From: Tissierella sp. Yu-01
GTDB taxonomy: Bacteria; Bacillota; Clostridia; Tissierellales; Tissierellaceae
Assembly: GCF_029537395.1 (NCBI RefSeq)
Contig: NZ_CP120677.1
Location: 2,752,566-2,816,565 of the forward strand
Reading direction: 5' to 3'
Length of the DNA: 64,000 bases
The position numbers were made by a program, and so were the translations under genes. Shown here in pieces: positions 1 to 8,334 of this stretch (the first letter of the stretch is position 1; each line of letters opens with the position of its first letter). Below the pieces are notes generated by a model, which did no database searches, had not been told where the DNA came from, and saw only the letters and a program-made list of their open reading frames with translations.

Positions 1-1
1 T

Positions 2-346
2 AATACTATAGATGATATATATTCAAGTAAAATAGAATCTACATTACGTTTAGCTATTAATAAATTAGTAAATGTTGATGAAAATGATTGGACAAACTAT
101 GTCCCAACTCCATTAAAATTTATAGAAATTGATTCGAAGAACTATTTTGGGATAGATAAGAAGCATATTGAACAGAACTTAGATTATTTGATAACTAATT
201 TTGAAGATAATGGCAAGATATTACCTACATGGGAATGGGACAATTATTTAGATGTATGGGATAATGCTAAAATAGAGTGGATAGGTATTTTGACACTAGA
301 AGCCATGCTGTCCTTGTTGAAATTTAATCGAATTAGATTAATGTAA
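2..346 (+). CDS. C-terminal part of an unrecognised protein (5' end outside window)
   Basis: An open frame runs from base 2 to a TAA at 344-346 with no start inside the window, giving about 114 C-terminal residues. The tail is rich in Trp and acidic residues (WEWDNYLDVWDNAKIEW, then GILTLEAMLSLLKFNRI). From memory this pattern resembles the end of helical-toroid (prenyltransferase/squalene-cyclase-like) proteins annotated as hypothetical in Firmicutes. That resemblance is weak evidence and no function is assigned. The next gene is on the same strand 86 bases downstream. Confidence 0.5.
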   Translation, partial: NTIDDIYSSKIESTLRLAINKLVNVDENDWTNYVPTPLKFIEIDSKNYFGIDKKHIEQNLDYLITNFEDNGKILPTWEWDNYLDVWDNAKIEWIGILTLEAMLSLLKFNRIRLM

Positions 347-432
347 CTAATATTAAATGTCATATTAATTATAAAATACGCATAGCAGAAATAGATAAGG
401 TAAACATTATTTGTGCAAAAGGAGAGTAAAGT

Positions 433-813
433 ATGGACAAGAAACAGCTTGTAATCAAATTTTGGGAAGATGTTGCTGCTCAAAACGCAAAAAATTTAAA
501 ATCCTATTTTTTATCTGATGCTATAATCAATTGGCATAATACAAATGAAAGATTTTCTGTTGAAGAATATATTATTGCTAATTGTGAATACCCTGGTAAT
601 TGGGGCGGAAATGTTGAAAGGATAGAAATAATTGACGATTTAGCGATTTCTATTACAAGAGTTTGGCTTGTAGGTAATGGAGATTCATTTCATGCAGTTT
701 CATTCTTCAAGTTCCAAGATGATAAAATTTTATGCCTTGATGAGTATTGGGGTGACGATGGAATTGCACCACAGTGGAGATTGGATAAAAAAATTGGCAA
801 ACCAATAAAATAA
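433..813 (+). CDS. NTF2-like / SnoaL-like family protein
   Basis: 126 aa. The start ATG is preceded by AAAGGAG seven bases upstream. The length, the N-terminal helix (KKQLVIKFWEDVAAQN), the W-H-N motif near residue 35 and the alternating beta strands (VERIEIIDDLAISITRVWLV, then FHAVSFFKF) fit the cone-shaped NTF2-like fold. Members bind small molecules or act as simple isomerases and hydrolases, and the substrate cannot be read from sequence. No signal peptide or membrane segment, so cytoplasmic. It stands alone between a cut-off gene and a sigma-factor pair. Confidence 0.6.
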   Translation: MDKKQLVIKFWEDVAAQNAKNLKSYFLSDAIINWHNTNERFSVEEYIIANCEYPGNWGGNVERIEIIDDLAISITRVWLVGNGDSFHAVSFFKFQDDKILCLDEYWGDDGIAPQWRLDKKIGKPIK

Positions 814-1006
814 ATATTATATTTAGATTTAAATTTATATAAGCTTAAAGAGGTAGATCTTAATCAACTAGTGATGATAGATTTGCCTTTTCTTTTTTTA
901 AAATAATGTGTAATGGAATTAGATATTTATCGTATTAACATATGAGAAAGGAAATAAGAGTGTTAATAAGTTACTTAGCTAAGTAAAGGGTAGGGGGGAT
1001 AGAAAG

Positions 1007-1561
1007 TTGCAACAAATAGCAAATATCATGGATAAAAAAGAATCTGATAAGACTATATATAGTGAAGTTGATTTTGCTTATATTTTTGAAACCTATTATA
1101 AAAGGGTTTACAACTATATATATTATAGAGTTAATTCTAATCATGTTTGTGATGATTTGACTAGTCAAATCTTTGAAAAAGTTATGATAAGAATAGATAC
1201 CTATAATAAAGAAAAAGCACCATTTGAAGTGTGGTTATTTGGTATAGCAAAGAATGTGGTCAATGATTATTATAGGGACTTAAAAAAGCATAAGATTTTC
1301 TCAATCGATTCAATCAAAGAATTAGTATCGAGTAAAAAGTCGCCTGAGGATCTAATTGAGATAGAAGAAACTAAAGGAGAACTTTTAAAAGCGCTAAAAA
1401 TTTTAGATTTGAGGGAACGAAATATAATAGCACTTAAATTCGGTGCAAATTTAAAAAATGTTGAAGTAGCAGAAGTATTAAATCTTACTGAAAGCAATGT
1501 AGGAGTGATTCTCTATCGTTCAATGAAAAAACTAAAAAAGGAATTAGAGAAGGAGGAATAA
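1007..1561 (+). CDS. ECF-type RNA polymerase sigma factor (pair 1)
   Basis: 184 aa. Region 2 is visible near residues 20-90 (YYKRVYNYIYYRV, then FEVWLFGIAKNVVNDYYRD) and region 4 near residues 125-180 (LDLRERNIIALKF, then NVGVILYRSMKKLKKEL). The TTG at 1007 is chosen because a G-run (GGGGGG, 992-997) lies about nine bases upstream. The ATG at 1028 has no ribosome binding site. The next gene, a membrane protein of the anti-sigma type, starts 2 bases after this stop, so the two are a transcription unit. The sigma is presumably held inactive by that partner until a signal arrives; the signal is unknown. Confidence 0.85.
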   Translation: MQQIANIMDKKESDKTIYSEVDFAYIFETYYKRVYNYIYYRVNSNHVCDDLTSQIFEKVMIRIDTYNKEKAPFEVWLFGIAKNVVNDYYRDLKKHKIFSIDSIKELVSSKKSPEDLIEIEETKGELLKALKILDLRERNIIALKFGANLKNVEVAEVLNLTESNVGVILYRSMKKLKKELEKEE

Positions 1562-1563
1562 AT

Positions 1564-2520
1564 ATGAATAAGAAAAAGCTTGAAGATAGATTCTTTATGG
1601 ATATGGAAAGTTATATCAATGGGAAAGAAAACTTAAATATTGAGAATGAAGAATACAAGGAACTTTTAGAATTAGGAAAAACTTTAACTCATGAAGACTT
1701 CAGTAAAAGTAGCAATAGGACTGAGATATTAAATAGATCATTAGAAAATATAAAAAAGTATAAAGGGGAGGATAATATGAAGAAATCAAAGAAAGTCTTT
1801 ATCAAAGCAGCTTCATTTGTATTGATATGTATATTGGGCATATCCACTATGAGAACATCCTTTGCACAGGAATTGGTGGATAAAATAGCTAATTTTATAT
1901 CCATTGGACATGTGACAGTATATGAGGATCCGATATATAATGAAGGGGAATTGGTACCTGTTCCAGATGAGTTGAAAGGCAAAATATTTGATAAAGATGG
2001 AAATCCAATAGAAGAAGTTATAGTAGGTAATCCTCCGACAATGTATACGCCTGATGGAGAAGAAATCATTAGCTTTGAATCTGAAACCTTGAAGATAATA
2101 ACAGATTCTAAAGCTGAATTAGAAAACAATAATTTAGTAGTAAAAGACACAGATAAATTAAATGATTATACTTGTTTTGAGGTGATACTTCCAAAGTATC
2201 TACCAGAAGGCTATGAATTCGACAGAGCAGAATTCTTTAGAGATGAAAATGGTATTGTAGAAAATACAAAATACATTTCATTGTATTTTACTAATGATGA
2301 AACAGGAGAGTACATCTATATGCAGCAAAGATTTGCCGATGAAGAAACTGCATATGCAGCAGGAGGACAGAATATTGAACAATTAAAGATAAATGGTGCA
2401 GATGCTATTCTTTATGATAACAATTTGGACTGGGAAGACGATGGTGTTATCTACGCATTAAGTGGTAGAGGGATGATTCCAAGAGATGAATTGATAAAGA
2501 CTGCGGAATCCTTTAAGTAA
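1564..2520 (+). CDS. Probable anti-sigma protein with C-terminal DUF4367-like domain
   Basis: 318 aa, one membrane segment near residues 80-97 (FIKAASFVLICILGIST), a short cytoplasmic N-terminal part and a long extracytoplasmic C-terminal part. The C-terminal 120 residues (ending in a short ALSGRGMIPRDELIKTAES stretch) look like the DUF4367 domain found on anti-sigma factors of Clostridia. The N-terminal region presumably binds the sigma factor encoded 2 bases upstream. Function rests on this pairing and topology, not on a recognised anti-sigma motif. A strong terminator follows at 2544. Confidence 0.7.
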   Translation: MNKKKLEDRFFMDMESYINGKENLNIENEEYKELLELGKTLTHEDFSKSSNRTEILNRSLENIKKYKGEDNMKKSKKVFIKAASFVLICILGISTMRTSFAQELVDKIANFISIGHVTVYEDPIYNEGELVPVPDELKGKIFDKDGNPIEEVIVGNPPTMYTPDGEEIISFESETLKIITDSKAELENNNLVVKDTDKLNDYTCFEVILPKYLPEGYEFDRAEFFRDENGIVENTKYISLYFTNDETGEYIYMQQRFADEETAYAAGGQNIEQLKINGADAILYDNNLDWEDDGVIYALSGRGMIPRDELIKTAESFK

Positions 2521-2543
2521 AATTTAATATCTAAAGAACCGAT

Positions 2544-2598
2544 TCTGAGTAGAATAAGAATCTCGCTAAAGAGATTTAATTCTACTCAGAGTTTTTTG
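2544..2598 (+). terminator. Intrinsic terminator after sigma/anti-sigma pair 1
   Basis: A 12-bp stem TCTGAGTAGAAT / ATTCTACTCAGA (2544-2555 and 2579-2590) is followed by GTTTTTTG. It separates the first sigma pair from the second. Confidence 0.85.
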
Positions 2599-2708
2599 TT
2601 GCTTTAATACTACTTTTAAAATAAATTTATAGTTATAGTCACAAAAATTGTCCATTACACGTATTAGAAGTGAAAACTAGTTTTTAATATAGAGAAGGGA
2701 GTGTGGAT

Positions 2709-3242
2709 ATGAAGTCTGATATATTGGATAATACTTTCTCTACTGGTGGAGAATATGAGTTGGAATGTGCAATCAAATTATACGGACAATCATTATTACG
2801 GTATTGTCACAATATACTTTGTGACTACCACAATGCACAAGACGCAGTTCAGATAACATTTATTAAGGCATATAACAAAAGGAAAGGCTTTAAAAAGGGT
2901 CATTCTTTATCTGCATGGCTATATCGTATTGCGTATACTACTTGTATAGATATTTTAAGAAAAAGAAAACTATTATTTTTTATCCCAGAAATAAATGATA
3001 TCAAAGAAGATGTATCCATTGATTATATTAATGAGGATTTAAGAGAGGCACTCTTAAAATTGACAGGATCGGAACGTGCGTTAATATATAGCAGAGTTAT
3101 GGATGAAAAAAGCTATAAGGAATTAGAGTTGATTTATCAGGTTTCTTCCAATACATTGCGAAAACGATATGAGAGAGCAAAAAATAAATTGATAAAAGCA
3201 CTGGAAATAGAGAATTCCTATTATAAAAGATTGGAGGGATAG
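2709..3242 (+). CDS. ECF-type RNA polymerase sigma factor (pair 2)
   Basis: About 177 aa. Region 2 includes YCHNILCDYHNAQDAVQ and the KGHSLSAWLYRIAYTTCIDI stretch typical of sigma-70 region 2.3-2.4. Region 4 has LTGSERALIYSRVMDEKSYKE and a helix-turn-helix ending RKRYERAKNKL. The ATG at 2709 is preferred to the in-frame GTG at 2703 because the GAAGGGAG site (2693-2700) would be too close to the GTG. The stop is 2 bases before the next gene, again a membrane protein, so this is a second sigma/anti-sigma unit with its own terminator-bounded start. Confidence 0.85.
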   Translation: MKSDILDNTFSTGGEYELECAIKLYGQSLLRYCHNILCDYHNAQDAVQITFIKAYNKRKGFKKGHSLSAWLYRIAYTTCIDILRKRKLLFFIPEINDIKEDVSIDYINEDLREALLKLTGSERALIYSRVMDEKSYKELELIYQVSSNTLRKRYERAKNKLIKALEIENSYYKRLEG

Positions 3243-3244
3243 AA

Positions 3245-4585
3245 ATGAAATATGATTATGATGAGCAAATAATTCAATTAAAGCTTAGAACTATTCAAAC
3301 TCCCGAATTTGATATATCTGGAGAAGTAAATAAAAAATTAAAGCATAAAGGTTATGTTAAAAATAGTAAGAAGAGTTTAAGATTAGCTATAGTAATTAGC
3401 TTGTGTCTAATACTATCTACAGGAGTGTTAGCTGTTACTATTTCAAATTTCAACAATATTCTTTCAAAGGTTGATCCTGAGATTGCCCCTATGCTTCAAC
3501 CAATTGAAATGACAAGTGAAGATAACGGTATAAAGATGGAGGTTGTTGCAGCGTATAATGACGATGAAATGGCAGTGATTTATATTACTTTGCAGGACTT
3601 AGTTAAAGACAGACTAGACAAATCCGTAAGTATATTTAATTATTCATTGTCTGAAGGAGCGTTGTTTAACTCTCAAATTATAGATTATGATGAAGTAACT
3701 AAAACGGCTACTTTTAGAATACAAGCTAACGGTGGAGAAAAAATGAATGGAAAAGAATTAGTTTTTTCTATTAAATCTTTTCTAAGTAATGCCTTTGTCT
3801 TTGAACAGGTAGAAACAGGTATTGATTTAGTGGAAGTTAAAAAGAACAATGTAGAAACTATACCTTTAAATATGGAGCATGTTTCTGGTGGTAGTAATAC
3901 CATGTTTGATGAATGGAAAGAACAAGGAGTGATCCAGGTATTAAAAGCAGATCAAAGAAATATTAAGCTTCCAGACATCGAATTTATGTATATTTCAAAT
4001 ATAGGATATATTGATGACAAACTTCATATTTTGACTCACTGGGTAGGTGAAGGGATAGATGATCATGGGTATTTTTATTTTACAGATACTGAAGATAATA
4101 AATTGGAAATTTACCCATCTACTGTTCATTTTGGAATTGATGAACTTGGGAATACAAAGGATAGAGGAGATTACATTGAATATGTATTTGACTTGGAAGG
4201 AATAGACCCAGAGGAAGTTTCTTTAAAAGGATATTTTGTATCTAGTGGGACATATATAGAAGGAGACTGGAAAGTAAAATTTAAATTGCAATCGATAAAT
4301 CTGGACAGGGAAGCTAAATGTGATTTGGATTTTGGAACTTGGCAATTAAATCGTATTTATGTCTCAAAAATAGGAGTTACTTTGTTAGGAACCGGAGAAT
4401 ATGACGTAAATCAAACCCCAGAGGTTATAATGAATATGAGTGATGGTACAGTTAATGAAATCAGCTATGTAAGCTCATTCAATAATGATGAAAAAATATA
4501 CATTAAGGCCCTTACAGACTTTCCTATTGATAGTTCATTAGTAGAGTCAATAAGTATTAATGGTGAGGCAATCAAATTGGATTAG
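3245..4585 (+). CDS. Probable anti-sigma protein with DUF4179-like domain
   Basis: 446 aa. Residues 1-40 are cytoplasmic and charged; residues 41-62 (LRLAIVISLCLILSTGVLAV) form one membrane segment; the rest is outside. The start of the outer part (ISNFNNILSKVDPEIAPM, then EDNGIKMEVVAAYNDDEMAVIY) matches my memory of DUF4179 proteins, which are encoded next to ECF sigma factors in Firmicutes. Ribosome binding site GGAGGG overlaps the sigma gene's end. Likely role is membrane-bound control of the sigma at 2709-3242; the sensed condition is not visible. Confidence 0.7.
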   Translation: MKYDYDEQIIQLKLRTIQTPEFDISGEVNKKLKHKGYVKNSKKSLRLAIVISLCLILSTGVLAVTISNFNNILSKVDPEIAPMLQPIEMTSEDNGIKMEVVAAYNDDEMAVIYITLQDLVKDRLDKSVSIFNYSLSEGALFNSQIIDYDEVTKTATFRIQANGGEKMNGKELVFSIKSFLSNAFVFEQVETGIDLVEVKKNNVETIPLNMEHVSGGSNTMFDEWKEQGVIQVLKADQRNIKLPDIEFMYISNIGYIDDKLHILTHWVGEGIDDHGYFYFTDTEDNKLEIYPSTVHFGIDELGNTKDRGDYIEYVFDLEGIDPEEVSLKGYFVSSGTYIEGDWKVKFKLQSINLDREAKCDLDFGTWQLNRIYVSKIGVTLLGTGEYDVNQTPEVIMNMSDGTVNEISYVSSFNNDEKIYIKALTDFPIDSSLVESISINGEAIKLD

Positions 4586-4668
4586 GGATTTGGAGCTTAA
4601 GTAGAAATAGGAAATATTAAGTGTAACTTTTAAGATAAATAAAAATAACTAAGTTTTAAGGAGGACAT

Positions 4669-5205
4669 ATGAAAAAAGAAATTGATGTTTTTGAATATGC
4701 TAGTGAGATTATGAAAGCAGTGGAAACAGGAGTTTTATTGACAACAAAGGCAGACGATAAAGTTAACTGTATGACTATCTCTTGGGGAACACTTGGAATT
4801 GAATGGGGAAAGCCAATTTTTACAGTTTTCGTTAGAGAAAATCGATATACAAGACTTCTACTTGAAAAAAATCCTGAATTTACAATAAATATTCCATATG
4901 GTGCCTTTGATAAGAAGATATTAGGGATTTGTGGGATAAAATCAGGTCGTGAAATTGATAAAATTAAAGAACTTAACTTAACACTTGAAGCACCTACTGA
5001 TGTTTCTGTTCCTAGTATTAAGGAACTTCCATTGACGCTTGAATGCAGAGTTATATACAAGCAAAAACAAGATGAAAGTGAAATTACAGAAGAAAATAAG
5101 AATGCATTTTACCCACAGGATGTTGAGAGTTCATTTCATGGCTCAAATAAGGATTTTCATATAGCTTATTACGGAGAGATTGTTAGTGCTTATATTATTG
5201 AGTAG
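4669..5205 (+). CDS. Flavin reductase / FMN-binding split-barrel protein
   Basis: 178 aa, start ATG with AAGGAGG upstream. The N-terminal segment TGVLLTTKADDKVNCMTISW and the later RYTRLLLEKNPEFTINIPYG pattern are those of the flavin-reductase-like FMN-binding family, where the first strand pair and the R-Y-T-x-x-L segment line the flavin site. Cytoplasmic. Members reduce free flavin or act as small NAD(P)H:FMN oxidoreductases in anaerobes; the partner is unknown. Single gene, convergent with the DUF2935 gene and sharing a two-way terminator. Confidence 0.8.
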   Translation: MKKEIDVFEYASEIMKAVETGVLLTTKADDKVNCMTISWGTLGIEWGKPIFTVFVRENRYTRLLLEKNPEFTINIPYGAFDKKILGICGIKSGREIDKIKELNLTLEAPTDVSVPSIKELPLTLECRVIYKQKQDESEITEENKNAFYPQDVESSFHGSNKDFHIAYYGEIVSAYIIE

Positions 5206-5218
5206 TTACAATTAGAAT

Positions 5219-5240
5219 AAGAGGGGCCAAAGCCCCTCTT
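5219..5240. terminator. Bidirectional terminator between converging genes
   Basis: Perfect stem AAGAGGGGC / GCCCCTCTT with a CAAA-type loop. It ends the flavin reductase gene on + and overlaps the stop of the DUF2935 gene on -. Confidence 0.8.
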
Positions 5241-6138
5241 AACATTTCTTGTTTCTCAGTATTCTAATATAATGATTTGCCTCACGAAGCACATGGTCAG
5301 CAAGTATTGGTGGTATAATGGACCTGATTTCACATTCTAATATTCCTTCAGTCGCTGCCATCTTATAATCCCTTATTTCTTTTGTTGTTTCTAGGCTTTT
5401 CTTTATTATCTTATTGTTAGCATCATCTATACATTCCTTAAGTAGCTTTTCAAATCTTTCAGCAAATGCTTCAGCTACTGCTTTAAGTTCCTTTTCAGTA
5501 GGATCTAGCATACCATCTATAAATTCTGCATGCTCTCCCATAATATGATTCCAGAAATTTAGCTCTTCACAAATAGTTCTTGTTGGTAATTCACGGTTAA
5601 TTAAACCTTCTAATATTTCCATGTATAGTTCTGCCTCTTCGATTAAATGGTCTAACATGTCAGGATAGAGCATTAGAGCTAGTTTGCATTCAAGAATCAA
5701 AGAAAGTAGCTTCTTTTTAAAAGCAATTACATCTCTAAGTAAATTCCTCGACCTCATGTTTAAATTACAGATAGTATCTTCAAACCAGTCCGTACAATCA
5801 TGGTTTGGCCTTGCTGTTAAAGCTAATTCAGCTTCTGTAATTCTTGTATTTATACTTGCTCCAGTTAATTGAGATGTTATTTCTTCAGCAGGTAATGTAT
5901 AATCCGTAACTATTTCCTTTGAATTTATAGCTTCTTCACTTATCATCCCGTTTGCCAGTATAACAGTTTCAGATAGAAGTTCTTCAAAACTCTTTTTAAG
6001 TATATTGGCTTCCATAATATACCCAGTTTCTACACAAGGTAAATGGGTTTCTATAAGTAGTAAATGCTCTTTCATTATTCTCTGGAAAAAGAGATTTATC
6101 TCTAAAGATTTTTGTACTAACGACTCTCTTGATAACAA
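5239..6138 (-). CDS. DUF2935 family protein (two hemerythrin-like helical repeats)
   Basis: 299 aa, no signal peptide. Two similar helical halves are visible, each opening with F-x(n)-I-M-x-E-H: FFQRIMKEHLLLIETHL near residue 17 and FWNHIMGEHAEFIDGML near residue 165. His and Glu spacing resembles hemerythrin-like or ferritin-like four-helix bundles and suggests a metal site, which is inference. Start is TTG at 6138-6136, chosen because GGAGG lies seven bases upstream. That site sits in the 3' arm of a perfect hairpin followed by seven Ts (see 6137-6191). The gene follows a lipoprotein gene on the same strand. Confidence 0.8.
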   Translation of the reverse strand: MLSRESLVQKSLEINLFFQRIMKEHLLLIETHLPCVETGYIMEANILKKSFEELLSETVILANGMISEEAINSKEIVTDYTLPAEEITSQLTGASINTRITEAELALTARPNHDCTDWFEDTICNLNMRSRNLLRDVIAFKKKLLSLILECKLALMLYPDMLDHLIEEAELYMEILEGLINRELPTRTICEELNFWNHIMGEHAEFIDGMLDPTEKELKAVAEAFAERFEKLLKECIDDANNKIIKKSLETTKEIRDYKMAATEGILECEIRSIIPPILADHVLREANHYIRILRNKKC

Positions 6139-6191
6139 AAAAATTCCTCCTTCCTTATACTACACTAATATATATAATATTAAGGAAGGAG
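6137..6191 (-). promoter_or_regulatory. Hairpin with T-run covering the ribosome binding site of the DUF2935 gene
   Basis: Read on the minus strand: CTCCTTCCTTA (6191-6181), a 23-base AT-rich loop, TAAGGAAGGAG (6157-6147), then GAA and seven Ts (6143-6137) that run into the TTG start. The 11-bp stem is perfect. It looks like an intrinsic terminator for the lipoprotein gene that ends 19 bases upstream. Its 3' arm is also the Shine-Dalgarno sequence of the next gene, so the same fold would block translation or transcription of DUF2935. Confidence 0.55.
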
Positions 6192-6209
6192 AAATATGTT
6201 CTTCACACT

Positions 6210-7748
6210 TTATATTATTAAATTATTGATATTTTCTTTAATTTCATCAGTTAAAATATTTAAGTTAGTGTTTAATATGCTGATAGTATTTTGAAGTATA
6301 TCAGCAAAATGTGATTCAGGGTATTTGTTTATTGTATCTTGGAATACAGCTATACTTCCTTCACTGTATTTATTAGTATCGTCGTAGTTAGGTGTATTTA
6401 CATTTCCATATATGAAATTAACTACATATTTCTCATAGATGGTGTTTATTTCATCAATATAATTTGAATAAGGGTATGTTAGTCTGAAGTTTTCTATTTC
6501 AACTATTCTTTCAGCAATTTTGTCCCTTGTTATTACTAGAGCACCATCTGCTAATATAGGATTATTTGTATTCTTTGAATTTATTTTTAGATAATCCCTA
6601 TATTCCTTAGTAATAAATTCTCCAAATAGGTCAACAAACTTTTGATAGTTTACTTCATAATAATATGAGCCTTCAGCCATCTGTATTCTATATCCCATAT
6701 TTAGAGAGTGTATTAAATTGTTTTTTAAATCTGGTTCAGACTGTAATACTTTTTCTCTTTTTAAGTAGTCAATATCATTTAGTCTTTCAAGTGATAAACC
6801 ATATTTGTTATTTAAATAATCAAAGTTGTTTCCCTCTTGATATTTAATATATAAGTTATTCAATTCAATACTTCGATTGTCCTTAGTGTTATTTAGAATT
6901 TCGATATGGTCTTTAATAACATCTGTTAATTCATATTTATTATATTCTTCAATATGTTCCGATAAATGGGATAAATATAAGTCGTTGTTTACTCCTTTAG
7001 TATTAGCCCCCATAACCATGACTTCATTAGAAGCATCATTATATAATCTATCTATTTGAACTAGTATGCCACTATCCTTTTCATCCCATTTATACCATAG
7101 AACCATTTTATCAGAGGTCTCTGGATTTGTATCCTTTGTTTCCGGATCAATTGAATATATACTAAATTCAAGAATTCCATCCCCATCTATATCCTCAATT
7201 TTATTTTCAGTAGTTACTGATATTAGAGGAATCTTTTTATCATTTAAGATGCCCTTTAGTTTTCCATCTTCGAGAATATACCCATAAGTAACGCCAGCAT
7301 TACCTCCAACCTGATTACTTAATAAAATGCCGTTTTGGTTTTCAGAAATCTTACCAACAATTAAAAGATAGTTTGAATTATCATAGTTCATATTAACGCT
7401 GTCTAATATTTCATATTTTTCTCCTGAGAATTTATAAACTTCAAGCTTTCCTTGGTCATTAGTGTCTTCGGGGTTTCTCTCTACGAAAACTACTAGCTCA
7501 GGTATATTATCATCGTCCAAATTTCCTAGTGTAAAATCATGCTCAATACCAAGTTCATTAATTTTTCTAATAAATAGTTCGTCTTGAAGAAAATCATATC
7601 CTTCGCCCTTTGAAATAATTATCTCCTTAATCGAATCTTCTAAGGTAACAGTAGAAGGTGCAATATCATCAGGAGCTATCTGACAACCATATATAAACAT
7701 GCTTGAAATTATCATAAGTATCAAAATAAAAAAAGATTTTTTGCTCAT
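6210..7748 (-). CDS. Predicted lipoprotein of unknown function
   Basis: 512 aa. The N-terminus is a lipoprotein signal peptide with lipobox IYGC (Cys near residue 22), so the protein should be anchored outside the membrane. Residues 70-200 contain acidic calcium-site-like loops (LGNLDDDNIPELVVF, IEDIDGDGILEFSIY) similar to FG-GAP/VCBS-type repeats. The C-terminal half is helical and charged without a recognised domain. ATG start with GGAGAGAAT just upstream. It is divergent from the MerR gene; a 35-bp dyad lies in the shared promoter region. No function assigned. Confidence 0.65.
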   Translation of the reverse strand: MSKKSFFILILMIISSMFIYGCQIAPDDIAPSTVTLEDSIKEIIISKGEGYDFLQDELFIRKINELGIEHDFTLGNLDDDNIPELVVFVERNPEDTNDQGKLEVYKFSGEKYEILDSVNMNYDNSNYLLIVGKISENQNGILLSNQVGGNAGVTYGYILEDGKLKGILNDKKIPLISVTTENKIEDIDGDGILEFSIYSIDPETKDTNPETSDKMVLWYKWDEKDSGILVQIDRLYNDASNEVMVMGANTKGVNNDLYLSHLSEHIEEYNKYELTDVIKDHIEILNNTKDNRSIELNNLYIKYQEGNNFDYLNNKYGLSLERLNDIDYLKREKVLQSEPDLKNNLIHSLNMGYRIQMAEGSYYYEVNYQKFVDLFGEFITKEYRDYLKINSKNTNNPILADGALVITRDKIAERIVEIENFRLTYPYSNYIDEINTIYEKYVVNFIYGNVNTPNYDDTNKYSEGSIAVFQDTINKYPESHFADILQNTISILNTNLNILTDEIKENINNLII

Positions 7749-7766
7749 AAATTCTCTCCTTTCTCA

Positions 7767-7801
7767 ACCTAAATTATACATAAGTTTTGTGTAATTTAGG
7801 T
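7767..7801. promoter_or_regulatory. Imperfect 35-bp dyad, possible operator upstream of the lipoprotein gene
   Basis: Half-sites ACCTAAATTATAC and GTGTAATTTAGGT are inverted with 12 of 13 matching positions around a 9-base centre. The dyad covers a minus-strand TATAAT (7778-7773) upstream of the lipoprotein start. It could be bound by the divergent MerR-type protein, or form a hairpin in the leader. Confidence 0.5.
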
Positions 7802-7848
7802 GACAAATTAGTTACAGCTTAATCATAAATTTTGAATATATTTTAATG

Positions 7849-7877
7849 TTGACACCATAACGCAACAGTGATATCAT
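7849..7877 (+). promoter_or_regulatory. Sigma-70 promoter of the MerR gene
   Basis: TTGACA (7849-7854), 17-base spacer, TATCAT (7872-7877). It lies upstream of the ATG at 7898 and rules out the in-frame GTG at 7868, which falls inside the promoter. Confidence 0.75.
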
Positions 7878-7897
7878 TGAATAAGGGATGTGAAAAT

Positions 7898-8323
7898 ATG
7901 GAAGATAAATATAAAATTGGTGAATTATCCATGAAGGCAAATGTGACTAAAAGAACAATTCACTATTATGTAAGTAAAGGACTATTACCACCTCCAAAGG
8001 GTGCAGGTGTAAGTACTTACTATTCTGATGAACATCTATATCGTATTTTATTAATCAAAAAGTATCAGGAAAATTACCTCCCATTAGATGAAATAAAAAA
8101 GATAATAACGCGACTTACAATTGAGGAAATAAAAAAATCATTAGATGAAGAAAAGATCGACGAAAACTACAGAGTATCCGAGGACTCCATCGAATATAAA
8201 GTCGGAACGGTATATAAGAAGATTGAATTGGATTTTGGTGTAGAGATACACTTCCAGGCAGATAATCCAAATGCAGAAAAGTTAGCCTTAGAGTTATACG
8301 AGCTAAGTAAAAATAATAATTAG
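7898..8323 (+). CDS. MerR family transcriptional regulator
   Basis: About 141 aa. The N-terminal winged helix-turn-helix is clear: YKIGELSMKANVTKRTIHYY, then SKGLLPPPKG and YYSDEHLYRILLIKKYQE, the canonical MerR DNA-binding layout. The C-terminal part is short and acidic without a metal-binding Cys cluster, so the effector is unknown. ATG at 7898 is chosen because the promoter lies immediately upstream. The stop is 11 bases before the VIT-domain gene, so the two are probably one operon and may act in one pathway. Confidence 0.85.
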   Translation: MEDKYKIGELSMKANVTKRTIHYYVSKGLLPPPKGAGVSTYYSDEHLYRILLIKKYQENYLPLDEIKKIITRLTIEEIKKSLDEEKIDENYRVSEDSIEYKVGTVYKKIELDFGVEIHFQADNPNAEKLALELYELSKNNN

Positions 8324-8334
8324 GAGGAGTAACA

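Noticed and set aside
814-1006. Terminator or small RNA between the NTF2-like gene and the first sigma gene
   Set aside because: There is a T-rich stretch and a TTACTTAGCTAAGTAA palindrome (971-986), but no G+C-rich stem next to the T-run and no clear promoter.
1689-2150. 153-aa ORF on the minus strand inside the first anti-sigma gene
   Set aside because: No ribosome binding site, low-complexity Ser/Leu composition and complete overlap with a well-supported gene. It is a shadow frame.
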